A program made the translations under genes and the position numbers. Positions 20,193 to 34,791 of a DNA stretch of 64,000 nt are shown here, in pieces. The notes beneath the pieces are model-generated. The model saw nothing but the letters and a program-made list of their open reading frames with translations, had not been told where the DNA came from and searched no databases. This stretch comes from Tanytarsus gracilentus. Its lineage: Eukaryota; Arthropoda; Insecta; Diptera; Chironomidae. The first letter of the stretch is position 1. Every line of letters begins with the position of its first letter. The stretch covers positions 8,936,501 to 9,000,500 of the forward strand of contig JAXRKN010000044.1 of NCBI GenBank assembly GCA_038502055.1. The letters run 5' to 3'.

Positions 20193-23100
20193 ATTGAATT
20201 TTCACCTCTTCAAAAATTCACAGAAACTTCAAGTCAACTTTTTTTTTCACACACAGAAAAGCTTTTTTCAACTCTGATAACCGTCTAAATTGCCTCTAAA
20301 CGATGACAATGACATTCGGTACAAGTATGATACTTTTTTTGTTTTCACTCTCTTTTTCAAAGCGTCACTTGAACTTTAATTTTCTTGGTGAAAGTTCACA
20401 TTCTGAAAATATTTTCATTTATGCACTCAATTCACTTCTCTTCTCATAATCTTGACTCACATTTGCATAATTTTTGATAGCATGCAAAATAAATCCATAA
20501 CATAAGTGATCCGCAGCGAATCGAGGGTATGTATGATATGAGCAGGGTAATGAAAAAATATGTATGTTAAGTTCTAACCTAGCTTTCACTACTTGTGGCA
20601 ATTTGTTTATTCATGCACGCCTGCAATGTGCCAAGAAATGATCGACAATTACGGCCAGTATGTTATGATAAAATTCTGCATACGATAATCAGCGACAAAT
20701 TAACTGCCGCGCTACTGCCGATGCATCAAAGTGATGATTAGTATCTAATTAGTTGCTTGCGATTAATCATTTTTATTTCCTCTCTATTCGATTCTTTGTG
20801 TGTAACATACTTTTGTCTTGATATCTGGAGTGAATGCAAATTCACTGGATATTACGGATTTTTTTATATTTTTATGATTGATGTCATCATAAAATTATGC
20901 AAATGCAAGTGCATCTGAGCGCAAAAATGAAAAAGCCATAAATTATAGGAAAGTTGAGGGAAAATTGAATTTTTCGATGGTCAGAGAGAAAATTTTAGTC
21001 AAAATAATTTTCTTAAAATTTTAAAATCCTTGATTACAAATTTAGAAAATAAATTATTAAATTATTAAAATTGCACTAGAATTTTTTCCTCTACACTTTA
21101 CTGTAATTTGAATAATTTTTTTTTAATATCACACTAACTTCACATAATTCGTCACAGATTCGTCGTTTTCATGTAAATTCCTTCTCATTCCCTTTGTTTG
21201 CATCTACTATATATTTTTTTCTTCAAATAATTCTTGTCTTGCACCGAAAACTACACCAACATGCTGCAAGCAATGCAACGAGCTGTGAAAAGTTTTTTAA
21301 TGTTCTCTCGAAAAAAAATAATATTGCACTAACTGATTTTTATGTTTCATAAAGAATGTAAGTTGCTATATAGGTTGCAAATGTTTTATTGTTATAGAGC
21401 ACTACGAAAATGTTTTTTCCCGATTTATTTTCCTACCAAATGCACATCCGCTCGCAACGAGATCTAAAGTAAGTCTAAACGATGCGAGATGAAGTCGGCA
21501 GAAGAAAAAATATATTTTTCATTTGATGAAAAGAGCGAAAAAGAAAATGCTTCACTTGCTCGTGTGGCTTTTCTTCTCTCTTAAAAGTGAACAGAGGGCA
21601 TGTGGGTTGCATTTGAAGATTTTGTAATTTTTAAACGATGTTTTCTCAGAAATTTTGCTTTGTGACAGATTTTAATGACAAATTTTGAAAACTTTTTTCT
21701 GGAATTTTTTCCATTCAAAATTTTAATAAAAATCCACGAATTTTCAACAACGTCAATTTCAACTTTATTTTTCTTTTGAATGATATTCTTGAGGCAGCAG
21801 CAGTAAAACTCTTTTCTTTAAAACAAATGTGAAGAGAAAAAACAGAGAAATTCAATGCGCGATGAGAAAACATAAAGAAACTGCGAGAGATGAAAATTGT
21901 GAATCGCAGATTTTTCAAAAATAAAATCTCTGTGTCTCTGTTTCATTATCTTCTATTTTAAATCGATACCATTAAATTTTTGCAGTTTTTCTTGCCAATG
22001 TTTAAGATTGAGATATCTGAAAATGAGTGAAAACAATTGAAGTAAAGTTACTGTACTTCTTAGCTAGAGAATATAAAAGAGTTTAAACAAGTCAAGTGGA
22101 CCGTTTGCGATTGCAAAAAAAAATAAATTCTTTTTCATAATGCACAATTCTTTTAATGATGAAGATCATGGTGCCGGTTGAGAGGTGTTTCGCAATTATT
22201 GTGAACATCATGAAAGAAAATTTGATCTCAATTTTTTCGGTAATTTAATTAAAAGTTTTACTAAAATCCCTAATAGCGAATTATGATATAACGGAACACG
22301 TGGCTACACGTGAGATGTTATTAAAATTGTTTTAAGAAGATTTTTTTGCCGACGTCGATCTATAGAGTTATTTTCGATACCTCATACCAGTCTCAATTAT
22401 GCAAAAATTCTGGCGGGTTTGTAAGAATGTTAGGTTACAGAATTTATATGCAAGTAAGCTCACTGTGGTGCTAGAAAAAAATTATCAAACTCATCCCACA
22501 TTTTTGTTTTCCGCACTCATCACCCATCCGTGAAATGAGAATTTTTTTAATTTTTCGCAAAGTGCTATTATGAAAATCACTTTTTATCTCCTCACACCTT
22601 TTAATTTAATAATTATTTCATCTCACTTCGGCAATATTTGTTCAGTAATTCCGTTTGATGAGTTTTATTGATTGCTTTTGAATGTTTTTACGCGTAAACA
22701 TGTTTAGATTATTGTTGTACACACTCAACCGTGGATGATCATCTTCATTAATTCAAAGATTGCGGGGAATAAAATAAAATTACTTTTGGTGGTTGATGGA
22801 ATGAAAAATGCGTCATTGAAACTCCATTGATTAGTGCTAAAAGTGGAGCAAAATTTAAAATTTGAAACTAAATTCGATATTTTTTACTTTAAAGTCAAAA
22901 GTCAATGGACATTTTTTTTCTAGTAAATAAAAATCAAATTTCTCCCACAAATTCATTATCGATGGAGCAATTTTCAACACCTGAGCGACATTTTTTTAAT
23001 TTTCTAAGATGGTTTGCAATTTTTCTTTGTGTACGCGCTTCATTGAATTTCTATTTAGCAAGAATGCTCCGTCAATCCATCCAGTCGGAAACTCTAAAAA

Positions 23101-23943
23101 GAAACGGAACAAGGGCGTTAATGAATCTAGAAGATCATCACATTATTTTGGTCATTAAGCATCATCAAAGAACTCACTTTGTTCTTTATGATTCAAGTTA
23201 CGCCTAGTTGCAGCCGAAATTCATTAAAAAAAATCAATCTTATTTGCATGCTTTTGATCTCTCATCGGAAATGAACGAGATTATTGAGCGGATTTATTTG
23301 GAGGGGATAAGAAGAAGAAGAAATATTATAAATTAGGACCGTTAGCGATATTTTCATGAATCTTAATCGATTAAAAGCAAAAAAATTAAAGATTAATCAT
23401 CTTTGGCAACTAAGTTTGTTCTTTTTTGTTGCAAACACGAACAATATTAATTTGATGGGTGTTTGAAATTGTGAAAATGTTTGAAAAGTTTGAAAAGTTA
23501 AATCAAATTTTAAATTTTAAATTCTTAATCTTAAAGAAAATCTACTCGATTTAATAAGCCATCGACTCCCAATTGACTCCTAACGACTCATCCATTATAG
23601 CTTAAAAAGAAAAACATTAAATAGCACGCATTCAGTTAAAAGCAATTGTTCTAATTGAACTAACTGAAACTCATAAAAATAATTAATCGGAAAATTCGAA
23701 ACTTTTCGCCATTGAGCATTTGAAACTGTACAGTTCTATTCTGAATGTGTAACAAGTTTGTGCTCTTAAAAGTAACAATGATGCAGATCTAATTGACTTC
23801 CATCAGCGAGATAAATTATCGTGATCATAAAAATTGGTCAGTTTAATTCACACTCGGGTATTGTGTGATGAAGATGTGCTTAACTTAAATTGTCGCATGC
23901 ATGAGATACGATGCTAGCGGATTAAAGAAAATTAAGTTTTAAT
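20193..23943. other. Upstream region of the ZP gene, no gene seen
   Basis: This is AT-rich intergenic sequence between the ZP first exon and the right inverted-repeat arm. It should contain the ZP promoter. The longest open frame (22905-23207) has no family resemblance, and I see no transposase or reverse transcriptase that would explain the flanking repeats. Confidence 0.5.
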
Positions 23944-24611
23944 CGATGAGATTACAACAGTTTAGCGTTATTGTGTGGTCAGCTTTGAAACATGTTGGTC
24001 TAATTTCGATTTTAAGTCTCAATTCGAATTTTATTGAAGATCAATTCGACAAATTTTTTTTAAATCCGTTATCAAGTTTAAGTTACTGATTCACTTTAGC
24101 CATTCTGAGAGTTTCAATTGCGGTGCTGAGCCATTTTATTTGTTGGTTTTAATTTTTCCATTTCGCATCTCGCACTAATCAATTAGTGATGCTCTAAATT
24201 TTCAATTCTTGACCGTCCTCGATAAAACTTTTACAACCGGGCGTGAAAGTGATTGATCCATAAAAAAAGTCTAATTGCATTCACTTCCAAATTTAGTCAA
24301 TGCATTGCTTCTGCAGAACTGAAAAGTTTGAAATTTTCTCTCACGTTGATATCATTTCAAAAATATTTTTTTTGACGTAGCGGAATAAGTGTAGCACGAC
24401 GAAAGGCACAGAAATTTCAACTCTTCTCGTAATGCGATGTTAGTTTACAACAAAATGCTCAACAAACATCTTCAGCGCTGAAAATTTTCAAGACAATTTT
24501 CGGGTTAATTTAATGCGCTATGAGAATTTTGACCCATTTTGCAACATGAGCCATGTGAGCTTTGCTTTCGATTTCAATTTTCAACCTTGAGCATGTGGAA
24601 AATTTAAATCT
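23944..24611 (-). repeat. Right arm of the ~0.65 kb inverted repeat
   Basis: This is the inverted copy of 18344-18975. It ends about 315 bases from the stop codon of Bug22. The extra block of about 20 bases lies near 24030-24050. The two arms are about 5.0 kb apart. Confidence 0.92.
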
Positions 24612-24925
24612 CCTCATTTGACTCCTCTGAAAGCATTCTAATTGAAAATAATCGCTTAAATTTCACGTCTCATCAAAAATAAATTGTTTTATTATCAATT
24701 TTTCTTTACTTTGCGTCAATTTTTCAATGTGAATTATGTGCAAATTTTATTTTGGTACGAAACTATCTACTCATCTGTCCTCTGCACATAATAATAATAA
24801 TATCATGACATCTCGATGAATCTTGGTGAGCAAAAAAGTTTAAAATGTTCTATATCACAAATGTGCAGCATATATAAATGGCGATAAAAGTCTTAGTTGA
24901 CTTGTGAGTTGTGCCTTAATGAAAT

Positions 24926-25984
24926 TTATTGATTTGCCGGGACTTTTGACTGTTGAGGCTTTTGAATGGGCAGGAAGAGCTTAAATTCAGCGGGCAATTC
25001 GTCTTCAGAGTAGAGTCGATCGGAGAAGTAAACTCGTCGTATTCGGCAGTTTGCATGAATCTGAACGCGTAATGTCTCAACATAGTTGGTACCATAAGCA
25101 CGTCGCGTGAAGTCTGATAAGTTAAACTGAATTTGATTCCATCCCTCGTCCAGCCTTAAAAAAGAAAGAGTTTATTAAAATAAAAGGCTGAGGAATTCAA
25201 CTGACCTCATTGGCATCGTGCATATGAACGGCTTTACTCTGGTTGTCGACTGATAGTTTGAGGCTCTGAAGCGTCTTCTTACGTTCTTGTCATCGAGAAC
25301 CTACAAAAAATAAATTGGAATGTGAACACATGATAAATTTGCGGTGTACACGGAAATGGGATCGCACGCTCATATAGTGTTGACTCGCTAAGTATAGCAA
25401 CGAGACTTTTCCATCCATAGCAACGAAAAGGGAATCAACAATGGCATTGCATGGAAAATGTATTGATTTTTCCTAACTTGAGCATTTACTGCGGCTAGTG
25501 TCGTGAAGGATAATTTTTACGTAGCTATGCACTCACCTGCACTTCGAATGTGAAATACTTCTTGAGATTTTTAATAATCATGACAAGGAAGGGGAGCTTA
25601 ATGCCGAGGGTTTTCTTTATGTTTTGGAAAAATTAGATAAAAATATAATTAGTTAATTAATGAATTGTAATTCATAAAGAAATAAATTAAAAATATGCAA
25701 GCAACTTACTTTGGGGTCCGAAGGACATGTCAGAAATGTAACAGAAACGTTTGATGAGATAATTTCAAGCACCAAGCTCTGAATGTCGTTGTCAGTTATT
25801 CTTTTAATGTGTCCATTGCGAACCTATATTAAATTAAAAATTAATAAGTTTAAATAAAAAATATATTTAAAAAAACAATTGTCAAGTTTTGCCGCCTCAC
25901 CTTTTTATCCCAAATCTGCAGTGGCTTACTGCCAATGCTGTATAAAATTGAGAGGAATCCTGATTGAAAAGTATTCTTGAACAT
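24926..25984 (-). CDS. Bug22: Ciliary protein Bug22 / CFAP20
   Basis: Five exons on the minus strand (25984-25901, 25823-25710, 25614-25537, 25300-25206, 25154-24926) join in phase to give 199 residues, against about 193 in vertebrates. Similarity is near-complete along the whole length: start [19 protein letters not shown], then [37 protein letters not shown], the block around [17 protein letters not shown], and the C-terminal [24 protein letters not shown]20/Bug22 is an inner-junction and basal-body protein needed for cilium and sperm-flagellum shape. In Drosophila it also supports tubulin modifications. The start is fixed by the conserved N-terminus. The stop codon overlaps an AATAAA on this strand (24930-24925). 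The gene is head-to-head with the unrecognised gene starting at 26555. Confidence 0.97.
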
Positions 25985-26554
25985 TATTTACTTCCGAATT
26001 TAGCAAACTTCCACAATAAATAATTTAAAATTTTCCGACGACTGAGATTTTTTGCAGGAAATTTGTTGTAGAGTTTTTTAAAAGTTTCACATTCGAGGGT
26101 AGGCTGATTTTGAAATTTGAAAATCCGTTAAACAAATGAGATATAAATTTTTTAAATTTAAATTATTTAAAGAGTTTAGAATAAAATACAAAAGTTAATT
26201 AAAACTTTTAATAATTATAAACATAATTTTCATAATTCCTCTTTGAATCATAACCTAAATATTTTTTAACCTCAACTCCAAAAGTAAACAAACCCGTTCA
26301 GCTGTTTTGGAGACTTAACGTCGCGGTAAATTGAGTAAAGCAAAACTTTTATTGTTAAATTCTCGGTTTAAAATCAAAGTAAGCTATTTAATAAGTGACG
26401 TATTAAGAATGAACAAACGCTAAATAGTCTCGTGGTGAACACTTCATTGAAATTTATATAAAAGTTTTAAATTATTTCAAAATATTTTAAAAGTGTTTTT
26501 TTGTTTACATCAAAAATTAATTTTTAGTGAGTGAATTATTAAAGTGCTTAAATC
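25985..26554. promoter_or_regulatory. Divergent promoter region, Bug22 and the 26555 gene
   Basis: 570 bases separate the two oppositely directed start codons. The stretch is AT-rich and I found no reliable core-promoter element in it. Confidence 0.4.
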
Positions 26555-29500
26555 ATGGCTGAAAAAATGATGGAAGAACTGCTGGGTGAGCTTGAGCTTG
26601 TCAGCGATTCTAGTGAGAATTTTACTAAACGATTGCTTGATAAGTTCAAGGTGAGTACATAATATTTTTATTATATTTAATGAAGTACTTAAAGCTCGTA
26701 GTTTTATTTATGGCTCATTTTTAAATGTGACTTTATCTCTGACAAAATAATTAAAGTATTTAAAAGATTAATTTTTATTTAAGATAAAAAATTTATGTAC
26801 AAAACATAAAATAACGATCAAACATAATCTTAAAACTTATATACTCCGATCGTGCAGCATAATCCGAACGCACACATTTTTTTTCTCTCTGATTTCGGCG
26901 AGAAATAGTCAGCATTTTCAGTTTGTATTCGTCCTCCGAAAAGATCGGTTTGACTTCTCTTTAATGCGCTTTTTTGAATTGAAAATAGTGCTTGTTTTAA
27001 AAAAAATATCTAGAAATCTCTAAATAAAAAAAATAAAGGATTTTTGAGAAGAACAATTAGAGAAAAAGAACATAATTAATTGTAGCTTAATTAATTAAAA
27101 CAATTAACAAAAAAATTGTTTCAAAAAAAGTTTTTTTGCGCCTCCCATACGTTTTAATAATTTTTTATTCCGAGTGAATTTTAAATATAAAAAAAGCGAA
27201 ACGACTCTTCTGACACTCTCGTTAAATTCGAAAGTTCTGAGACAAAGAAGAGGAAGAACTTTTTTTATACATCATTAAAAAAAATATATTAAATCGAAAT
27301 AAAGAAAAATTAAAAAGAAGCAAACAAAGAATTTGGTGCAAATTGAATAAAAAATTCTAGTGAGTGAGCAGTGCATATAGGAAGGACAAATTGTGGAAAA
27401 AAATTAGTGTGAGCTAATAAAAACGATTCGGATTTAATAGGTAACTATCACCCTTTTTTTTAATAACTATATTCAACCCCTTTTATCCGTTACAAAGTCC
27501 CCGCGGAAAATCCAGCATTGAAAAGTGAAAGTTCTTGTCGGCATTTTTTTCTCTCTCTCTCTTTCCTCAACACCATATCAATCGAAAGCACATTGCATGG
27601 CAAATGTCGTTGAGACAAAGAGATTTTCCTCTCGTTCGTTCGTTCGCGAGTCTCGACGCAAGGAGAGCATTTTCCGCCAGCTTAAATTGCAAATGAAGGA
27701 AAAAAGATTTTTATTATTATTTCCTCCATTTATCGCTCTCTTTTTTATCATTTTATATATTTTTTTATGCCGCCGCTCGATGATATTTTATTTAAACTGT
27801 GTATATAGAGAGAGAGAGAAATTCGACGAGGATTTTAAATTCAGTCTGGATTTTAGCGAGAATTTCAAATGAGCGAATTGTGCAAAAAAAATCGTCATCG
27901 TCGGACGAAAAATGTTTACAGGCAATAACTGACGAACTAACGTACAAAAATATAAAAAAGGAAGCGAAGAGACGTTTAAAAAATCCCTGCCTGAAATAGA
28001 CGAAAAGAGAATGAGAAAAAAGTTTATGTATTTTTCTAGGGGTTGAAAATTGAACACTCCGCTATGTACTGCATGTGAAAATAGCAACAAAAATAATATC
28101 ATCATCAGTATGGTTGTTCCATAACAGAAAAAAATAGGGATTCAGACATGTTTCGAAAATGCAGCTTTATTGTTGTTGCCTTGCCTTTGCTGCGCTGCTG
28201 CTCCTGTTCGATAGAGAGCATGCATACACACTCAAAATTTATAGTTTTCGTCTGTTTAATTGTGTGAATGTGAGATATGCGTTAGGACTATATAGGCGAT
28301 GATGCTGAAAGAGGAAACAATTAAATTTCCTCGTTTTCCCTCAAAAATTAAAATCGATTTTTTTCTTGGTTTTTTATAGTGTTGAAAAATAATCTCACTT
28401 TTGTTTACTTTGCATGCCGTCAAATGAGAAAAATCTCAAACTATATATTTTCACGTTTGGAGAAGAAAAATGTGCCTTTTTGGAGAGAAGAAAAAATTTT
28501 CCATGACGGATATGTAAAAATATCCAAAAGTGTATGCAACCGGCGTCTGTGTGTGTGTATATGCGAGTGCCATTAGCATCATATGTGATTCGAGAGAAAG
28601 ATTTTTGTGTTTTTAATTGCGTCGAAAAAGATCTTTTTCGAAAGAATTTTCTCTCGTTCCACATTTTCTGGCGCGCGCGTTTTCCTTCATCTCCGTGATC
28701 CATAAAGTCCATAAATATAATAATTGGAAATATGTGTGTGCGCGCGAGAGAGCTGGAGGAAAATTTATAGCGTTCCATCATCACTATCGATTCTTCTTTT
28801 ACAATTTCACAGACACGAGATTGTTTGAACTTTTTTTCTGTTTAAATTTTGGTTTTAAACCTTTCAATGTACATAAAACCCATAATTTCACTCAAATGAG
28901 AAAAATATTCGTTGACATTAGCCGAAATGTTTATGTACGCGAATGTATTTGTGTATCCATGGATATATGTTTTAATCGTAGTACACACTTTTATTTACTC
29001 TTTGTGCCTTCATAAACAGCCAGGAGTCGTCTAGCATAATTTTGAAGAGAGTGAAAATGAAATTTTATTCAGCCATCGATGGCACTTTTCTTTGTAATAT
29101 TTCGAGCGACTAATGAAATTCTAATGCGATGATAATTTTCCTCCTGCGAGTGTACTCATACACTTTTATGCGCTCACGAAAGTAGTTACGTGAAGGGACC
29201 GAAAATTTTCCCATCTTTCCCATCTTACACATGTTTTTTCACTCGTTGCTTCGCTTGACACTGAGCACTGCGTGCTATTTGATTTAAATGTACGTGATCG
29301 AGTAGAAATTGTGGAAGAAAGAAGAAAAAGGGAAATTGAGTATGAAGGAGAGAGAGACATTGACACCCCACCCGACATCCGAGCGAATTAACTATCAAAT
29401 TTCAAAATTGCTGATGAAATGCAATGAATTCAATTAATAGACTTGGCGAGCAAAATTCCATGAAATCATCGTTTGTCAGACGCGATGGAACTTGCCGGCT

Positions 29501-32500
29501 TTTTTCCCTTGCATAGCTGTGGTGGTAATTTTCTTCTTCTTCTTCCTTTAATGCCATTCAAATAGAAACAATGAGCGAGTGAAGAAGCAACTCTTTAACT
29601 CTTTAAAAAGCAACGACGAATATTTTATGTGGTGTGTACACATTTATTTCCTATTTAAATAGAATTTTTATATTTCATTTCATTTCCACTCTCCGCTGCT
29701 TTATTATTTTTCTCGCTTTGCCTCACTGCTCCGCGCTTCGTCATCGCACGTCGCTCTTTGGGTTCATCATCCCGAAAAAAAATACAATCGAGTTCTCCGG
29801 CATATACAAAACTCTCGCACATAGCTCAGAAGTGAATGATATACAGCAAGAACACTGAAAATGTGAGACCCCCATATACATATAGTTTTTATATTATTTT
29901 TTTCGTTCTTTCCTCTCCGGCATCATCGACACTGCAGACACATACATTCTTAGAATCAGTGAGAGCGAACGGATGGAAAAACGAACGAATTTCTTTTTCC
30001 ATACACACACAAGCGAGAGTGAGTGAGAGAGAGACACTTCATAAGTGTCGGCACTGGGCAATATTTAGTGTTGTTGTTTCTGGCTGAAAAAAATGGAAGG
30101 GAAAGAGCGAGAGACACACAGAGTAAAATAAACAGACGATGGAATCACTAGTTATAATGCATAAAAGTTGGGAAATGAAAACAAATGAAATTGAATGTCT
30201 ACATGAAAAAGAACGTTCTGAAAGCGCTCCAACATCGTCGTCAACAAACGTCATGCTCTTTGTAAATAAATTATGAAATGAAATTCTTCATAAAATCATC
30301 ATCTTTCTTTCCTTTTTCACTCCACTATGTATGTGCTCTGTGTGATCTCTTATTATTATTTTTCCACATTCTTGGACGGCGAGATGGAAAAAAGAAAAAG
30401 AAAAAAAAATGTTCTTTAATTTCCACTTCGTCTTACTCTCGAAAATTCCTCGCATCGCGTACATCATTTATTATTACTTATGTACAATTTCTTTTTGTTC
30501 TTTTTTAATTTACCTCTCCTACCTTAAAATGCCTCTGAGTCACAATGAACTTTCTAGCTTTAAATAACGATTTACACTCGACGAATAAACTGAATTTTTC
30601 AAAATTTCTCTCAGTGTTGGCAAGGGATTTTTTAGAATCAATGAAATTTTTAAAGAAATATTAAAAATTTCTGTGAGTGTTTCATAAAGCGAAAATGGGT
30701 TCACTTCTAGGTTCTTTTTCAGAGAATCGTAAAAGAGAATTTTTAATGAAATTATGAAAATTAAATGAGATGATGAAATTTTGTTCTTTGGGCTCTTTTA
30801 GTATTTGTGTAGGCGGACCAGTAAAGTCTATCATAAAGTCCTGAGGTGATTTTTTGTGTAATCTCTCTGAAAATGCGTAAATTTAATTAGCAACTCGGTG
30901 AGTTTTGTGACTGTCATTTTATCACGACCCTACTCTGGTTCTTTTCCTGTACAATCTGACAACACTAAGAACTGTAAAAAAGGATTCATTTTTTTCGGAA
31001 GGTGTTATTGGCCTTTTAACTACAAATTTATGATGCAATGAACGTCTAATTTTCCTTCTCATGTCATGGTGAATATTCAACAGTCAGAAGCCAAACGTTC
31101 GCTGCTTAAAGAGCTGAAACAAATTGAAATTTTTATTCAATGTGTCAGCAAAAGGCGAATACAGATATCTCTTCGCGTCTGTGTGTGAATACGCAATGAG
31201 TATGGAAGTAGGCGCGCAAAAGAAGAAGAAATAAATACATAAACTTGAAAAGAAGGAAGAAGAAGCAGCAAAAATTTTGTAATTTATTTTTTCCTCCCTC
31301 ATGCTCGGATTATGCGATGAGTGCAGGAAATGTGAAGAGACATGACGATGATAAAAATAAACGAAAGTGTGAGTCGATTTTGCACAAACTGCACTCCACA
31401 TGAGAGATGATCATATTGCTGACATTGTGGCATGTAGCATAGTAACCTTGGCAACTCTCTTTCCCTCTTTAATCTACCAAGGGACTGTCATGACTGTTAA
31501 ATTATTCTTCTCATATAAAACCAACTAGTGGCGCTCCCTTGATAATTATCACGAAAAAAAATATGTTGCATATTGACTTGCGGCTCCAATTAGAAGGTTT
31601 CGTTTTCATCAACAATGAAAATGTTCGGTTGGAGAGTGCAGACTAAATATTCATGAGAAGAATTTTTATATACTCATGGCACAGAATCGAGACGTATGAA
31701 ACATGTAGCAACAAAGCAAAACGTCTGAGAGTTCTTTTTCCTCATTCACATTTGCTGATGATTTTGTTGTTGCACAAGAGCTCCAAAATTCATTTCTCTT
31801 TCTCTCGATGTTCGTCCGAAAATGAAAAATGATTTCAGCTTTGAAGAATTCCTCCAATTATAAAAATTGAGAACTCTCTCGATTGAAGTGATGAAGGATT
31901 TTTTAAATATTTAATTTTCCTCCCTTGACTTTTCTTCATCGACTTGCTGTTTGAGCCGAAAAAATAGAATTTCACATTTCGGAAACCTTCGAACCGCCCC
32001 TTGAATAATTCATCAGCTCACATAACAAAACTTTTATAAACGCTATAGCTTCTCGGCCCTCTTTCGAGCGGCATTTTAGAGCAAAATTTATGATATTTCG
32101 CACTCAGTTAATGTTGCTGTTGTTGCTTCCAGGAAGGGGTTGCTTGCGAGTTTATTTTTCGACAAATATGTATGGCTTTACACAAAAAAAGCTATAATGT
32201 CGGTTGCGAGGGCCAACCGAGTTATTGTTATTTTTTCCTCACTCCATTGTGCTATGGAAAAAGAAATAATTTGAAAAGCTTCGCGAAAATGGGAAATGAA
32301 AAAAAGAGATCTTCTTGAGCAGACTGTAATGGCACTTGAGAACAGTGCTCGTATACACGCGGTTTCCATAAGAAATATAACCAATAATTGATTTAACAAA
32401 AAATTGAAGTAAAAAATTTAATATTCCAAAATCGATGCTCTCTGTATCGAGGGGGTTGAAGGTGAAATCAAATATTTTATTACCAAGAAAATTGACTTAA

Positions 32501-34759
32501 GGGTGGAAATTCTCGAATTAATATTGATTGCTCTCTGTCACACTCGCTTGAATGAATGATGTCGCTAACTCCCTCGGTTCCATTTCTCATTTCTCATTTT
32601 GTTTCCAAGAGTTCTGTCGGAGATAATGAATTTCATTTTAAGTTAACATCACATCTTACAAAAAAGAGAGGAGATTAATGAAAATTTTATTATAAATTGT
32701 GGCATCATCGGGAACTTCAGGTGGTAGCATTTAATATTTTTTTTACTGTATTACTCAAGAGAAATTTAAAATGTCGTCACATGCTAGCATTGTTTTCTCT
32801 CTCCTATGGAGCTTCTTACATATGATGATATGTTAAGGGAGAAATGGATGTGATAACGGAGTGAAAAAAGAGAGAGAAGATTAATGACAAATTGTGATTG
32901 ATGAAGGTGATGAGGAAACGTATCATGTCACGTTTAAAAAACGTTCTCTCCTCCTTTTCAAAGAATCAACGTGAACTTTATTTTTTTTCCTCTAAACCTG
33001 TTTAGGCATTTTAACGACTCCTTTAAGGATGTTTCAATATCTTGTTGCGTTTTGTAGTATTCATAAATTGAAAAAACTTTGGCATCTTGAAATCACCTCG
33101 GAATGGCTCGAGGGTGGTGGAAGAAAGTTCTTATGAATAAATTCATGAAAATTTATACATTTTACATTTTACTAAAACCCCCAAGTTGACGGATGCAGAG
33201 GAAGAGAAATGGAAAGGAAAATTTAAATTTGTTTCAATCTCTCTCACTCTCTCGTCGTGTTATAAGATATGGATTTTAAATAAATAAACGCAAATCCCTT
33301 TTTATATGTGCATGCATGTTGTTTCCCTTTAAAAGGGATATTTGAGTGCATTTACAGTCATTTTGGCTGTGTGAGTGCTTTCCTTTACCCTCTTCAAGCA
33401 TATCTAGCAATATGGTGATGTCAGGTAGTTTAAACTTTCATGAGTGTGTGTATGTTTGCTGAAAAGAGAAAGAGCGATGTCTCGAGAACATGAACAAAGA
33501 TTGAAAATATTCTGAATGAGTAAAAGAGTAAAAATGTTCTCAGAAACGATGCCATAAAATTTATTTTAGTTTCCTTCGAGAAAGGAACCAAAAAGATGCT
33601 CTTTTATGATGCCAGGCGGGCAGCTCAGTTTTAGGTTGCTGCTGTACCCGCATGCAATATTATTAATTATCCTCGTCGATTGACAATCAGCTGTTTAAAT
33701 TCTCTCTACACGCTTCAATTAATATTGGAAAGAAATTAAAATTTAATGCGATACGGCTATAAAACCTTATAAGTGGAGTTTAGAATTTATTGCCATGTGG
33801 CGGTGGCTATATCTTGGAAGGCGTGATAATTTAATACAATTTTTTCGAGGGAGACCATTTTAAATTGAAGAAACCTCTCAAGCACTTGAGGATACTTTAA
33901 TTATTTCCAGAGAAATACATCGATTGAGTTTCCGTCAGGTTTCTTTATTTTAAATTCACTTCAAGGACTCGATGTGTAAGCGATATGATTTTAAGTTCAT
34001 CCTCGCATCATCATGAAGATGAGTCTCGAGTGAAAAAAGTATTCTCTTTCTTTTCCTTTTCATATTTCATCCTTTTTTATGCTGGCTGGATTTTTTATTC
34101 TTTTTTTTTGGTCTTAAAAAAGACGAATGTATAAAAAGTCTCGAGAATTAAATGTTTTTCTTATTCTTAAAAAAAAGAGATCAGCAAAAGGAGAAAAGAA
34201 AAATTAATTCTTCCAAAATCTGGCCTTTGTTCGTCTTTTTTTTGCTTCGTTTCATTCTCGAAAATTTTGCTGCCTCTTGCAATTCTTTCTCCACCTATTT
34301 CTCTTCCACTTCATGCAGCTTTGTCGTCGTTTGTTGTCTGGCTCTTTTTTTGCAACATGATAAAATATTATTGAGCATATTTCTAAAATTCTTCTAATTA
34401 TAATGTGCGGCTTTTGAAGGTCTCTTCTTCTCGGGATGTGTCTGCGGCAGGTGTGGAGGTAGATACACGCTTAACATTTTCGGTATATTTGCATAGTTTT
34501 ATGATTTTATAACTCTCTGATACTCAAGAAATATAAAATGAACTCGTATCCGATCGCAAATTTCCGGTTGACGGAGGTAGAAACTTTTTTTTGCTCTCTT
34601 TTTCTTTTTTCGCTCTTTTCTGGTGAAAAATCGACCACCGTGACCAGAAATTAGTAGTTGCTCTCGCTTATTGTCTTTCTATGTGCATTTCTGTCTGCGT
34701 GGAGGAACTGAAAAATTTAAATTTCACATTTATTTAATTCCCTAGAACGGAACCGCTCT

Positions 34760-34791
<32 letters not shown>

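Noticed and set aside
22905..23207. 100-residue frame between the inverted-repeat arms, considered as a transposon protein
   Set aside because: No transposase or reverse-transcriptase motif, so it does not support a mobile element with long terminal inverted repeats.
27525..27872. 115-residue plus-strand open frame after the candidate distal brat exon
   Set aside because: Starts from a non-ATG codon, has no family resemblance and overlaps intronic CTCT runs.
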